This document shows positions 35,312 through 46,844 of a stretch of DNA of 64,000 nucleotides, one piece after another. Numbering within the stretch: position 1 is the first letter of the stretch; each line of letters starts with the position of its first letter. The stretch lies in assembly GCA_024734495.1 (NCBI GenBank), contig JALMQS010000128.1, positions 22,804,875-22,868,874 of the forward strand. Direction: 5' to 3'. A program made the position numbers and the translations under genes. The DNA comes from Forficula auricularia. Lineage: Eukaryota; Arthropoda; Insecta; Dermaptera; Forficulidae. Under the pieces are notes generated by a model. It ran no database searches. It was given only the letters and a program-made list of their open reading frames with translations, and was not told the origin of the DNA.

Positions 35312-36290
35312 ATTTTATAAAGTGTTACATTTAATTGGGGGTGGAAAAATTTCTCTTTATCCAAGTGTCTGTGAATTTTGTACAAAAACCTATAGATGTA
35401 GTAGTAGTTTTTCTAGACATAGAAGATTATACTGTCCAAAATATAAAGAATTTTTAAATATGCAAAACAAAAATGAAATAGGGGAAGTAGCCCATTCTGA
35501 TATTAAAATATCTAACAAATTTAGTAAAACATTTATTGACGATTCGGACTCTAAAATTTGCGTTAAAAATAAAATCTTTTTCAAAGATAATATACTTAAA
35601 TTTTCCGAATTGAAAACTCTCGACCCATTTATATCTCAAGAAAAAAAAGACAAAATAAATGTGGGCTATCAAAGAAATCCACAAAGAGGCTGGTTGATAG
35701 ATTCAGTCATTGAATTCTACTTCTCTAAAATTATTGATGATTTTCCACAGATCTCTCTTTTAAAATCCTATTATTGTTATTTTCTTAAAGACAACTATAA
35801 TTTTTCCAGTGATCCCCTAAATAATTATAATTTAACTAAAATATCTATCCTATTGTTTCCTTTTAATCCAACAAATACTCATTGGACTTTGATCTATATA
35901 GATATAAAAGGAAAAATAATAGAACATTATGACCCACTAGCCCGCATTCGAAAAGTAAATGACATTAATTGTTATATAAAGAAATTAATAAAAAATCTAA
36001 ATTCTAAATTAGGGCACCAATCCGAGTGGAAAGTATCATTTCCTGCATGTTCACAGCAGGAAGACAAAATTAATTGCGGAGTTTACATTTGTTTTTTTGC
36101 TTTACAAAAAATTTATACTCATCCTTTGACTCAAAATTTTTCTCCTTTGGCATTTAGAAAAAAGATGTATTATAAAATTGCTCAAGATTGCCTAGTAAAT
36201 AACAATTATTCCCCCAGTATAGACACCGTAGCAAGATGTTCTAACTGTCATCAAATTCATAATCGTATCGGGAATAAATCAATTAAATAA
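35312..36290 (+). CDS. C2H2 finger plus Ulp1/SENP-type cysteine protease
   Basis: About 325 residues. Near the N-terminus CEFCTKTYRCSSSFSRHRRL (finger Cys and His spacing) followed by C suggests a single C2H2/C2HC finger. The C-terminal half is a C48 (Ulp1/SENP) peptidase: NTHWTLIYIDIKGKIIEHYD supplies the catalytic His (HW) and Asp (HYD), and QQEDKINCGVYICFF carries the oxyanion Gln and the nucleophile Cys in NCGVY. All triad residues are present and the frame is intact to TAA. Such proteases cleave SUMO-like tags or, inside transposons, may process element proteins. It lies just after a Helitron 3' end (34995) and before a MITE. It is AT-rich like its surroundings. Whether it is a host gene or transposon cargo is undecided. 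Confidence 0.7.
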
Positions 36291-36574
36291 TTTTCTTTTT
36301 CTTTAAAGAATTCAAAGGGTCTTATTTACTTGGTGCAAATAAATATATATATCTTATATATCCATTAATATCCAATTAATAAATAGAGATGTGTATATTT
36401 ATTTTCAACGAGCAAAAGGACCCTCACTTTAATGTATCATTTAAATTCAACAACTCTGCTATCATGAAATCATTAAAATAAAGGTTAATTTCATGATTCT
36501 TATAAAATCTTTATATGGACATGTATAATTTTCTGGATGTTTTCCCTGGCTGTAACTGATTCTAGTTCATATTT

Positions 36575-36808
36575 CGTTGCCTTCAAGTGAAAACCTCGTA
36601 AGTCCATTTTGCGAAATTTTAAAGCAGAAGGATAAAACTGAATAATTAACTTTTAGCATGATATATTAATTAATAAGAAAGATTCATATTGCTATGATAT
36701 CATGTCATATCAAATATCATCCATTCAAGTCTAATATTATAGTTTTCATTATAATTAGCTAACTCTTTTGAAAAAATGGAGTTACGAGGTTTTCACTTGG
36801 ACACGACG
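36575..36808. mobile_element. Small MITE with ~35-bp TIRs
   Basis: CAAGTGAAAACCTCGTAAGT at the left is inverted as ACTTACGAGG-like GTTACGAGGTTTTCACTTGG at the right; about 234 bases overall. Non-coding, AT-rich interior. Confidence 0.6.
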
Positions 36809-38656
36809 ATTTGTTACTATGTGATATATCAATAGCATATTTATTTATTCTTTTTTATATTTAATATATTTATATTTAAATTGAATTTTCATTAAATATA
36901 TACATATCGTTGTTATTCAATAGCATATTTTTTTTATTAATTTTCTTTATATGTAATATTTCTCAGATCGCATATGGTTATCTTGTAAAAGGTAAATCAG
37001 AGAAGGTGTTTTATGATTTGTTCAAATGTAAATAATACATACTAATATACTGATATACATATATTCATTTATAAATATATTAGATTATATTTGCACCAAC
37101 CACACCTCTGATTTATCTTTAAAAATCCACAACTCTGCTAGGTTATTCTCAGGAAAAATCCCCCATCCCTTTCCAACCATTGTTATAATTTTCCTTTCCA
37201 AATTTTTTTCAAGGGGGTGGGGGGTTTAATGCTAAGATTTTGTACTAGCTGCTCTGCTACGGCATAACGCGCGAAGGTCGTTTGGCGTCCTACCATAATT
37301 GTTTTTCTGTGAATTGGCTATAAAAAAAAATTTAGGCAAATTTTCTATTGTATAAATATTATATAATATTAAATATGCTTTTATATCTGAGGAAATATCC
37401 CGCTTTGGAACGAATGATTTATGGTAATGCACATAGGACCCGCGATTGCATCTTCAATCATTTTTATCATTTTGAGAGTTACCTATATTTGAATTGGACA
37501 AAATAAAAACATTCTATGTAATGTAAATCTTAATTTCATTAAATAATTACAGATTAAGCTTGTCTGTAGCTAGGGGTCCACAGTTATAAATTTAATATCT
37601 TATGGGGCCGTAAATTATTCCACTTGGTTATCCTATCAAATATTATCCTATTCCTTCATTTCCTTTCCTGACGAGAAAGTTCATCGCCTTCCCTATTGGC
37701 TCTCGTTGAACTATGATATATTTATATAAATATATATAGACCAAGAAATTCTATATTTATTTATAATATATATCGTAGACTAAAAATGAATAAATAGTAT
37801 TTTACAATATAAAATAAAATAAAATTTTATTGATTAAATAATACATACATTGTCTATTACAAATTATTTTTATTTAAATACATGTTCAATTTTGTTAATA
37901 TTGTAAAATAATGAATAAGTTTTAATAAATACATTTAACTAAATATACCTTTTTTTACTTATTTTTTCTTTTCATCATCATAGAATGTAAACAGACTCTA
38001 CCTCAAGACAGCTTCCGACTTAAATAATATTACCACAGCAATTATTTATACTATTTTTTTTAATTTCTCATACGATTTTAATCGTTTTTATAATCTAACT
38101 TTAATGAAATAAGAGCAACGGTCTCCCTTCATACAATAAAAGCTTTTACTATGATAAACAGTATAAAATTGTTATATATTTCTGGAATAGAAATTATACA
38201 TTCTTATTTAATGAATAAAATAATATAGTTTATTTAAATTTATTATGACAAAACAATAAATTTTAAAAAGAATACTCTGATAATATTTGCTTAATGTGAT
38301 CTATATACTATTTATAAATCTACATATTAGTTCCGGATATAAAATTATGCTTGCTAATGCATCAAAAATATATTATGCGCATTTGAAATGAGATTCGAAT
38401 GACGCTGATAGACTAATATAATTTTACTACTAGTTTTAAAGATATTAAATAAATTAACAGTACTAATTAAATTAAAATGTTATAGAGTCACAATTTTATT
38501 ATTATTACATTAATAGATAAAAAAAATATTGTAAGCACAAAACTGTGTTCTTCACCAAGCCAGAATTCAAATCGTCCTCTAATATCTACAAGGAAAACAT
38601 CTCACTAATAATTATAAAATAATTTATTAAAACGAAAAATGAAATGTTAAAACTAA
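36809..38656. other. AT-rich stretch
   Basis: No gene recognised. Near 37240-37300 a GC-richer segment (TGCTACGGCATAACGCGCGA) begins just after ACTAG; this might be a decayed Helitron terminus but lacks a clear hairpin. Confidence 0.3.
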
Positions 38657-38952
38657 GGTGACCATTCGTTCCGTATTTAGATGCAATGTCAGGTATATTT
38701 TGAAACAATAAAATTGTCCCCTCTTTAAACTAGTGTCCCGTAAAAGTCCCGTTTACCAGTAATACTTATAATCTTACTTTCTTTCGGTCATTAGGCTAAA
38801 GTAAAGCTACCTGCTGTGGAGAGAATTTTAAAAATATTTATTCCACTTAAATCATATTTTGAATCTATGCCCAAATATTACTAAACAATTCTTTGAAACT
38901 TCCTCATCGGTAACATGGCTTTTTTGTTCATTCCTTTTAAGTCACTATTCCA

Positions 38953-39866
38953 CAGTGCTGGATTTACGCCCGGGCCTAGGGGCCCAGCCGGTCTGGGGGC
39001 CCTGGTTGCGGAGTCTTTTTTTCAACCTAAAAAGATCACAAGGGATCTACAACAGGCATTACAAATATCATACAAGTATGGAATCACAATCTCTGGCTAA
39101 ACAAATATCGCTTAACATTCTCATTAAAATTACTAAGAGTTTTGCTGCTCCATTTACATAAGCACATTTATCCAAACGTAGGAATTGCGTTCCGAATGCT
39201 GTTGTGTACACCAGCGTCAAACGGCTCAGCAGAATGGTCGTTTTCAGCGCTAAAGAGAGTAAAGAATTACTTAAGATCTAACATAGGAGAGAACAGGCTC
39301 AATTCACTCTCTGTAATGTACATAGAGTCAGAAATAATGCAGTCAATTGACTATGAAGACGTCATTCGTTCTTTTGTACAGAAGAAAGTTCGCCGTAAGA
39401 TTGTATAAATTCTATAGAATAACGTAACTATATAGTAACATAGACTGTATTATTCTGACGTTTATTAAAATCATTAAAGTCAATTAAAAATTTATTTTTT
39501 TCTCTCTTCTTTTGTCATTTTTTAGTTTTATTCTTTTCTCTATATTCATCAGTATATTTATTGTTTTTTTCCATATAATTGTTGTTTCCCTTTTTAAATT
39601 TTTTTCTCTTACTTGATCTGTTTGTATCATATTGTTTATTTTCTTTGTAATTAAATTGGCCTAATATTGTACATTAAAAAGGCTAGATGCCCCTACAAAT
39701 ACAAGATGCCCCTACAAATACAATGTTTTTGAATAAATAAATAAAAAAAATGTTCTATATTAGTGCATTTAATTTGCTAAATTTCCAAAATAGCTTCGAG
39801 ATGGGGGGGGGGGGGGGGGCAATGTCAAGTGCCTAGGGGGCCCTGGGTCTCTTAAATCCGCCCCTG
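38953..39866 (+). mobile_element. hAT element, internally deleted, with 8-bp TSD
   Basis: The ends CAGTGCTGGATTTACG and CTTAAATCCGCCCCTG form hAT-type terminal inverted repeats, and both sides carry the 8-base target duplication CTATTCCA (38945-38952 and 39867-39874). Inside, only the transposase C-terminus remains. A long G-run lies at about 39802-39820 near the right end. Removing element plus one TSD restores an older open transposase frame, so the boundaries are secure. Confidence 0.9.
39069..39408 (+). pseudogene. hAT transposase C-terminal dimerisation domain
   Basis: Reads HIYPNVGIAFRMLLCTPASN, then GSAEWSFSALKRVKNYLRSN and ENRLNSLSVMYIESEI. P-A-S-x-x-x-x-E-x-S-F-S-x-L-K-x-x-K-x-x-L-R-S is the hAT C-terminal dimerisation motif in the ZMYM1-like/TTF-type branch. 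A +1 shift upstream (KQISLNILIKITKSFAAP in another frame) shows the gene is broken. The catalytic DDE part is absent. Confidence 0.85.
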
Positions 39867-40859
39867 CTATTCCATAAATGTATTCTTGAAATTCAAGCTC
39901 AAAATGTCTCAATAATTGAAGTATCGTCTATTTTGGGAAATCTTAAAATAAAATTGACAGAAAGAAGAAATGAGTCTTTTTTACAGGTAATAGTTAAAAA
40001 CTTGCTATCAAAGTTAGAGGGGTCAACCTCGAATCACCAGTTATTTTATTAAATCTGCGTTATCTTTCTATAGCACGTGTATAGAATATTTAGAACAATG
40101 GACAGGGAAGTTTGAAGATATAAAATGTTTGCACATTTTACAACTGCAAACATTTCCCATGGGAACATAAGTACTTAAATGAGGTCGAATTTTGCTTTTG
40201 TTTGCCTGCAGCATCAAATGCCCCCATAGAAAGAATATTTTCTTGGATGAATAATCTTAAGGGCCTGTGAAAAAACCCAACTTTCCATTGAAACTGTAAA
40301 GGCAAATTGGTATGGTATGGACGTGTTCTGAATTTTACGAATACCTATATTGTAAAGACAATGAGCTGCTAAAAAAAATTCATTCTGTAGAAAAATCATA
40401 ATATTGTTTTTATTTTTCAGTAGGTACATTAAGTATATTAACAAAATTTTTTAAGTTTTTTCTATAAAGGTACCTACATTTACCTACCTATTCTTTAAAA
40501 TGAATTTTTTTTGGTTAATTAAATTTTAAAAATGTTCTCGCTTAAAAATTAATCATTAATCTTACCTAGCACCAGTTCTTACCCTCTCTATCACGACTTC
40601 TATTTATATCCCCCGTATTTTGCTTAAAGATAAATTGTCACCTTAACTTAAGTATTTGAAACCAATAAGCGAATGACACATGTCAAAAATATAATGTTTC
40701 GAATTATACTTTATTAATCTTCTAAAAAACAAATATGAAGTTAATTCAAAGAATACGTTGGTTAAATAGTAAATAAACTGGAACGGATCGTTCCTAGACT
40801 TTATCCATAGTCGTTTGAAATCAGATATCACTTGCAATTTGCAGGTCATGTTGACTTTA

Positions 40860-42360
40860 ATTCAAAAATAATGATCGATTCTCGATTTTAAAGAATTAAA
40901 AAAAAGTACTATCTTACTCTAGAGTAAAGTACTTTAAAAAATAATTTTACTAAAAACTTTATTTAACCTTTTTTATGCTCCCCAAGGTATTTAATTGGGA
41001 TATTAAATATCATCAAAATTGGTTAAGTCATTTTCAAGATATTTAGAAAAAACTAAAAAAGTCTGAAATAAAGTACTAATGTTTGTGGGCCGATATGTAT
41101 CAAAAACTAATCAGCGCTTCATTTTGTTAAACTAATGGTAGGTGTTCAATTTCATTTCAATCGGTGCAACGGTGTGGAAAAAATCGTGGGCCAAAAAACG
41201 ATAATAGACATCCATACAACGATCCGCAGGCACTAATTGTTACGCCGACGATAGATAGCACTCTGCACGGCAAACCCTCACTCCCGAACAATCGAATCAA
41301 TGTTGCCTCCTCAATCACTCTCGACCTAGACAAACTGAATAAATGGGGCTCTCAAAACTTAGTTAACTTTAATGCAAACAAGACTCAATGTTGTCTAATT
41401 TCCCTGATATTCACTTCGATTCGAATACCCTGAAAATGTGTGACAGCTTATACATGTTGGGCGTCTCTGTCGCATCAGACCTGTCTTGGAATGAACACAT
41501 CTCCTCTGTGGCGAAATCTGCAGCAAGGAAGATTGGCTTCTTATTCAGGTCCAAGCGATTTTTCAAGCCCCCACATCTTCTCACCATCTACAAGGCCCAA
41601 ATCCACCCCTGTCTCGAATACGGCTCTCATCTATGGAGAGGAGCCTCTAAATATTCTCTTGCTACTCTGGACGCAATTCAGAATCGAGCCGTCAGGCTAA
41701 TTGACGATTCTACCCTTACCGACTCCCTCGACTCGCTAGCTCATCGACGAAATGTCTCTGCCCTTTCCCTTTTCTATAGATACTTTCCCGGCCGGTGCTC
41801 CGATGAGATAATATCAATAGTTCCCCCAAAGCATGCTTTGCACGTAGCACGCGTTTTGCCGACTCCCAGCACTCTTTCGCGGTCAAATTAGAAAAGTGCC
41901 GGACCACTTCATTCGCCAATACGTATATCCCCATGACTTCAAGGAACTGGAACTCTCTCCCAGCACTTATAATCTTCAAACCTTCAAAACCCGAGTGTAT
42001 AAACACCTACGTCTACACCCTCTCACTAAATCAACTTTCCCTTCTCTTCGGTAATGCAAGGGTCTTTCGAGATCCATAGGGGCCTCATCTTTACTGTGCT
42101 TTTTGCATTCGATTGCATTAAAAAAAAAACTAAATGAAAAAATCGCACTTTTTGGCCTCTGGACGAGACCCCATGTAATTTTTGGCAAAACCGTCACGTG
42201 CTAAAATTCAACCTAATTGAATACTACAATTTGTGACTTTAATTGACACCATGGGTTCCGTAGTCTTTTCCTGAGGACCCTTTAAATTCACGCTTGACGC
42301 GAGACCGATTACAATACTTTACCCATGCTCCGCTATGGATAAAGTAAAAATAAATTTGAA
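40860..42360 (-). mobile_element. Helitron-like copy interrupted by a LINE
   Basis: 40870-41210 (AAAATTGGTTAAGTCATTTTC, GTGGAAAAAATCGTGG) and 42130-42350 (ACCCCATGTAATTTTTGGC, GTCACGTGCTAAAATTCAAC) are the two halves of the element A/D body, split by the LINE at about 41214-42130. The uninterrupted order is visible in reverse at 29465-30000. Confidence 0.7.
41214..42130 (+). mobile_element. Non-LTR retrotransposon 3' fragment (reverse transcriptase)
   Basis: 5'-truncated LINE with the end of the reverse transcriptase. LDKLNKWGSQNLVNFNANKT is the post-palm segment; after a frameshift at about 41390-41430 it continues as FPDIHFDSNTLKMCDSLYML, GVSVASDLSWNEHI, ARKIGFLFRSKRFF and LEYGSHLWRGASKYSLATLD, then NRAVRLID and, in another frame, SRNWNSLPA. 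This is the thumb/C-terminal region of the CR1/jockey-like group. A short 3' UTR ends in an A-run at 42120-42129. It is inserted in a Helitron-like copy. Confidence 0.85.
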
Positions 42361-42584
42361 AGAGAACCTAAAGTGATTAGATCGAATCGAGGAGGACCGA
42401 AAAAGAATATTTAAATAAAATAGTTTTCTATTTTTTGAAATCACAAGGAATTCAATCCTAGTTAACTGCTCCCTAATCTCCCCAGCAGAACGAAAAATTT
42501 GAACATTAGTAGAACTATTTTGTCTAATATAATATAATTAAGAAAAGAGAAGGAAATTACAGCATAGAACTATAGAAATGATAT

Positions 42585-43140
42585 TTATTGGATATGACCA
42601 AACATATAAAGCATATAGGTGTTTTCTTTTGCAATGTCATAATCTTCTTTCCAAGGGAGCGTGACCCTCACATCTCCATATTCTAACACCCCTAGTCTTA
42701 TTGATCGCAACCCGCCAGCGTGGTCTGAGTCTGACCATAGCTGTAGCAGCATGAAGTGCAATGCCAAGTTGAACCCATCTATCTTTTATCTATGGTTGAA
42801 CCTTTATTTGATTTGTCCATCTGCCTTTTCTTCTTTTGCCCTCCACCTTGCCCTGCACGAAATCCCCTCCAAGCCGATATTTGAGCGGGTGAGGTGGCCG
42901 AAGTACTTGATCACTCTCTCGAGTACCATCCCAGAAAGACTCCGATCCGCGTGAACTTCCTCTATAATTGACTTATTAGTGGACTGTCCAAAGGACTCTT
43001 AACATTCTCCTCCTACACCACATCTCGAAGGAGTATCCGATCGCAGTTCTTCCTCTTTAAGGTCCATGTCTCGGAGGCATAGAGGGAAAACGATAGTCTT
43101 GACTCTTTAATTGACTCTATATCTAGATGTCTAAGACTCT
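42585..43140 (-). mobile_element. Decayed endonuclease/RT-type LINE C-terminus
   Basis: On the minus strand: FEMWCRRRMLRVLWT, then a stretch with stops, FGHLTRS-like sequence, GKVEGKRRKGR and later LGVLEYGDVRV. The F-E-M-W-C-x-R-R-M-L-R…W-T and G-K-x-E-G-K-R-x-x-G-R pattern is the familiar C-terminal tail of endonuclease-reverse transcriptases in animal genomes (RTE/craTA-like). Frames change several times; it is a fossil. Confidence 0.7.
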
Positions 43141-44229
43141 CTTCCATTAAAGAATACAATTTTCTTTGAATTCACTTCATTAATTTGACAAAATTTAAAC
43201 AAATTTGAAGAAGCATTACAGATAGCTATCGATTTAATTAACATCCATTTGTTCGATTAAACTCAACTTCAAACACTTTGTGAAATAACTTTTTACTGAA
43301 ATTAGATTTTCTTTAATATGAGGTACAGAGTTTCTGTAAGTAGTGATATGGACAAGACTCTTTTTCTATTTATAGTTTGTTAAATCTGCTTCTGGTCATG
43401 TTTCAAGTGCTGTGAGCACATGATTGTCCTAGCTCCTTGTAAAACTATTCACCCGTGTCCAACTATCCTCGCCAAGGTCAGTTAGATTTCGAAATAAATA
43501 GGTAATTTCAGTCATCTCATTAAACTAAAGTGATTACTGGGGTGCTTTTTTTGATGGTAATCTTTTAGAGGTTTGTCTTTTTTCTGGGTCATGACATAAT
43601 TGATTGTCTTACACGGGTAATCCAATCAGCGTCCTGACTTAATCCATAGTATTGTCTTGGTGTACTACATTTCAAATATTTTCTTTAATTAATAATAGTT
43701 TCAACTTATATATACATACAAAATAATTTAAATTATTTAGCTTCGTAGGTAATTTGTACCTTTATATTTTCAGCCATAAAAACATAAAAAAAACTTAATA
43801 AAATACCTTCTACAATTGTCTTAATATTTGCATTACGCATAAATTTATTATTCGATAATTATTATTATTTTATAGGTTCAATACTGGCCGCACAAGTTGT
43901 AAGAAAACTTCTATATAGGACCAAAAAACTTTATATGCTTTTATGAGTAAAAAATGAACAAGAAAAAACAATTACCTAGATAAAATAAAATATAATAATT
44001 ATGTCTTGCACAATTGAACTTACAAATTTGAGGGGGTATATTTAATAAATTAGCATAACTATCAATTCGATTAAAATGCTGAAGCATAGGTAGTCGAAAT
44101 TTTATTAAAATAAAATTATTGTAAGCAGAAATCTGTAAGTATGTAATTTTGTTCTTTAGATAAAAGAATAATTCAATAATTCGCATTGGATAAAGTAATG
44201 TTAACCTACACCTTTTTTAAGACGGTTAA
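43141..44229. other. Non-coding stretch before zinc-finger gene A
   Basis: No gene or clear repeat recognised. Confidence 0.35.
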
Positions 44230-44568
44230 AAAAATAATATTTCAATGAGAAAATGACAGCTGTCATCTGTCAAAAGCAATTGACGTCATTGAAAATTTTC
44301 ATTTAGCGTTGCTCGTCAACCAATGACGTGTTCTTATCCAAAAGCGTGGCTATTTTCACGTGAGTACAATTTTAAATGTCTCACACTCGATGACGAGTGT
44401 CACCAATCACGAAAACATTGCCATCTGCACATTAGAAATTGAAATTCCCATCTATTGTTTGACGTTTTATTTTACCATTCATGCATTCTGTCATTTCATA
44501 GATTTTAATATTAAACAATTTGTTTTTTGTTTATTCATTTAAAATATTTTACAATATATATAAGCATA
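44230..44568 (+). promoter_or_regulatory. Upstream region of zinc-finger gene A
   Basis: It contains CRE-like sites (TTGACGTCATT near 44280; AATGACGTG near 44322), an E-box (CACGTG near 44357) and a TATA-like stretch just before the ATG. The last ~180 bases are shared with the region before the paralogue's ATG at 55615. A related segment in inverted orientation lies near 33430-33510. Confidence 0.4.
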
Positions 44569-44639
44569 ATGGATACATTTAGAATTGTTGATATTAATAA
44601 AATTCTAAAACAATCCAAACAATTACCCTATTCATAAAG
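44569..44639 (+). pseudogene. Zinc-finger gene A exon 1, frameshifted
   Basis: Exon 1 of the upstream zinc-finger paralogue. It begins MDTFRIVDINKIL like its intact partner at 55615 and ends at the same donor (CATAAAG|GTTAG). One extra base in the run after ATTCTA puts it out of frame, and it meets a stop (TAA) before the donor. Unless another first exon is used, this copy cannot make the normal N-terminus. Confidence 0.65.
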
Positions 44640-44902
44640 GTTAGTTTTGTTTTTATTATCAAATAATTTAAAATATCACATTTAGTGAATAATTATTATC
44701 TATTTATATTAAATATTAATTAAAATATAACCTATTTATCTCTTTATGAGGGACATTCATAGATATATTAATTTTAGAGGGAAAAATTAGGTTATATTCT
44801 GCTTGGTGGAAATAAACATACGGTATATATATAAAGATTAATACCCCCATTATAATATTACAATTTGCTCATAATATTAACTATTAATTCATCTCTAGAA
44901 AA

Positions 44903-45275
44903 GGTAAAAGCGAACATCAGTTGCCCTCTGAAAAAACAACATGGCAGTCAAGAGTAAAACTGAAGCTCAAATGCCTCCTGTCAAAAAACAACCACTTTAA
45001 TCTAGGCACGATCTAGAAGCGAAAATTCGAATATATGAAACTCCTTGCCTGTTCGGTTCAGATATATTCAGTTCGGCTCAGTTCTTCGGTTCGTATACCT
45101 TCATTTCGGGCTGGCATTTAGGCGGTTATGTTGGCGTTAGCATATATATTTAACCGAACCTTACAAGGTTTGTTTGGAGATGCATTTTTTATCTAATCGA
45201 ACCGAGATCATAAACCGAACCTATGAAAAGTTCAAGTAGGTTTTTGACAGAGGGCATCTGATCTTCGTTTTAGCC
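44903..45275. mobile_element. MITE with 28-bp TIRs and 8-bp TSD
   Basis: Ends GGTAAAAGCGAACATCAGTT…GCCCTCTG and its inverted match, flanked by CTAGAAAA (44895-44902 and 45276-45283). It sits in zinc-finger gene A intron 1; the empty site CTCTAGAAAATATTT is present in gene B. Internal text (TTTTTTATCTAATCGAACCG, ATCATAAACCGAACCTA) recurs at 56600-56790. An 8-bp TSD with GG ends fits Merlin-like or other 8-bp families; class uncertain. Confidence 0.8.
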
Positions 45276-45393
45276 CTAGAAAATATATTTATTATAACTG
45301 TCAAATTAATGTAAAATTAGTTTTTTTTTTTTTTATTAAATCATAAATCTTAGAGATTCAAGAAAATACCAATATATTTGTGTCTTATTTCAG

Positions 45394-45531
45394 GGCCTCT
45401 CCATCGTTGCTGCTATTGCAGCATGATGTTTATTAGCGAAGCATTTCTAGAAAAACATCAAAAGAAATGCATTAATATCAAAATATCTACTCTATTAAAA
45501 AATCAGTTAAATATTATTGCATCAAAAAAAG
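45394..45531 (+). CDS. Zinc-finger gene A exon 2 (C2HC finger)
   Basis: A 138-base exon between TTATTTCAG and AAAAAAAG|GTAAAT, phase 1 at both ends and open throughout. It encodes an atypical finger, CCYCSMMFISEAFLEKHQKKC (C-x2-C-x12-H-x3-C), followed by a short linker. The matching exon in the paralogue is 57545-57682 and has the same length, which supports the exon model. Confidence 0.7.
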
Positions 45532-45600
45532 GTAAATTTAATCCTTAATATGTAGTGAAATACATTCTGAAAAATATTTAAAATTTTGTAATTCATTCAG

Positions 45601-46292
45601 CTCAGAAATTCATCAAGTGTACAACATGTCAAAAGAGATTCACATCGGAATCAGATCTCAATAAACATTTGTTGGTACATTCAAAGGAAAGGCCATTTGG
45701 ATGTCCCTATTGTGAAAAACGCTTCTCAGCTAAATGCAATCTCACAAATCATTTAAGGACACATACAGGAGAAAGACCTTTTAAATGTAGTCAGTGTCCC
45801 TTGAGATTTACACATAAGATCAGTCTTAATAGTCATTTACAGATCCATTCCGGAGAAAGACTCTTTGCCTGTGCTTATTGTGAAAAACGCTTCTCACAAA
45901 AATCTAATCTCACAACTCATTTAAGAATACATACTGGAGACAGACCTTTTCAGTGTAGCCAGTGTCCGTTGAGATTTGCACATAAGATCAGTCTTAACAC
46001 TCATTTACAGATCCATTCCGGAGAAAGACCCTTTGAGTGTGCCCATTGTAAAAAACGATTCTCACAAAAATCTAATCTCACAACTCATTCAAGAATACAT
46101 ACAGGAGACAGACCTTTCAAGTGTAGCCAGTGTCCGTTGAGTTTTACACAGAAGATCAGTCTTAATAATCATTTACAGATCCATTCCGGAGAAAGACTCT
46201 TTCCATGTGCCTATTGTGAAAAACGCTTCTCACTTAAAGCTACTCTCAAAACGCATTTAAGAATACATAGAGGAGACAGACCTTTTAAATGA
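45601..46292 (+). CDS. Zinc-finger gene A exon 3, eight C2H2 fingers
   Basis: The acceptor ATTCATTCAG at 45591-45600 opens an exon with eight C2H2 fingers joined by TGE/DR-P-F type linkers (HTGERPFKC, HSGERLFAC), the hallmark of Kruppel-type DNA-binding zinc-finger proteins. Fingers alternate between two sub-types, CxxCEKRFSxKxxLxxHLRIH and CSQCPLRFxxKISLNxHLQIH, so the array grew by duplicating a two-finger unit. The frame ends at TGA (46290-46292), where the repeat pattern predicts Cys codon TGT; further decayed fingers follow. With the frameshift in exon 1, this copy is either a young pseudogene or uses another start. It is the paralogue of the gene at 55615-58308. Confidence 0.75.
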
Positions 46293-46640
46293 AATCAGTG
46301 TCCGTTGAAATTTGCACAGAAGACCACTCTTAATACTCATTTACAGATCCATTCCGGCTGTCCCCATTCTGAAAAACACTTATCAGTTAAATCTAATCTC
46401 ACATGACATCTAAAGTTATATACATGAGAGAGACCAGAGACCTTATAATTGTATAAATGTCCTGACTGTCTTTTGAGATTTTCCAAAAGAATTATCTTTG
46501 GATTATCTTATTTATTCATCAGAACCTTCTTAAAAGAACACTTGATAAGCGTCATGATTTCACCACCGTTTCGTGAAATACTTACTCTGAGAAGAATCCA
46601 GAACAAACTAAGTAGATACAATATAAATACAATATAAAAA
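46293..46640 (+). pseudogene. Decayed 3' fingers of zinc-finger gene A
   Basis: Past the TGA, recognisable finger sequence continues with stops and small deletions (for example CPLKFAQKTTLNTHLQIHSG, then a degraded finger and CPDCLLRFSKRI). The end of this stretch (GAAATACTTACTCTGAGAAG and beyond) is conserved in the paralogue at 58380-58530, so the ancestral gene had more fingers. Confidence 0.7.
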
Positions 46641-46844
46641 TATATTAATTAATGCCAATCTACTCTATATAGAATAATGTCAATATACAAAATAGACATG
46701 TCAGCAGGGCCTTGAAACAAATTCCTATTTTTTCTGATTTTCTCTTGATGAAGGAATTAAATTTATTCAAAGGCCAATTCAAGAATTCATGTCAGTATAA
46801 TCCAATGGAACTGTTACATTATTCACATTATAATGTGTAAAGCA

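Larger units (their letters stand above)
38808..40262 (+). pseudogene. Older hAT transposase, split by the nested hAT
   Basis: 38808-38952 and 39867-40262 read as one frame once the nested element is removed: PAVERILKIFIPLKSYFESM, stops, then LIGNMAFLFIPFKSLFH|KCILEIQAQNV, later EYLEQWTGKFED and finally LPAASNAPIERIFSWMNN, the hAT dimerisation motif. Several in-frame stops mark it as old. Possible outer ends are AAGGTGACC near 38657 and GTCACCTT near 40638. It belongs to a different hAT lineage from the nested copy. Confidence 0.75.

Noticed and set aside
37240..37310. Helitron 3' terminus (ACTAG on plus strand)
   Set aside because: No stable hairpin at the expected distance and no shared body sequence with the other Helitrons here.
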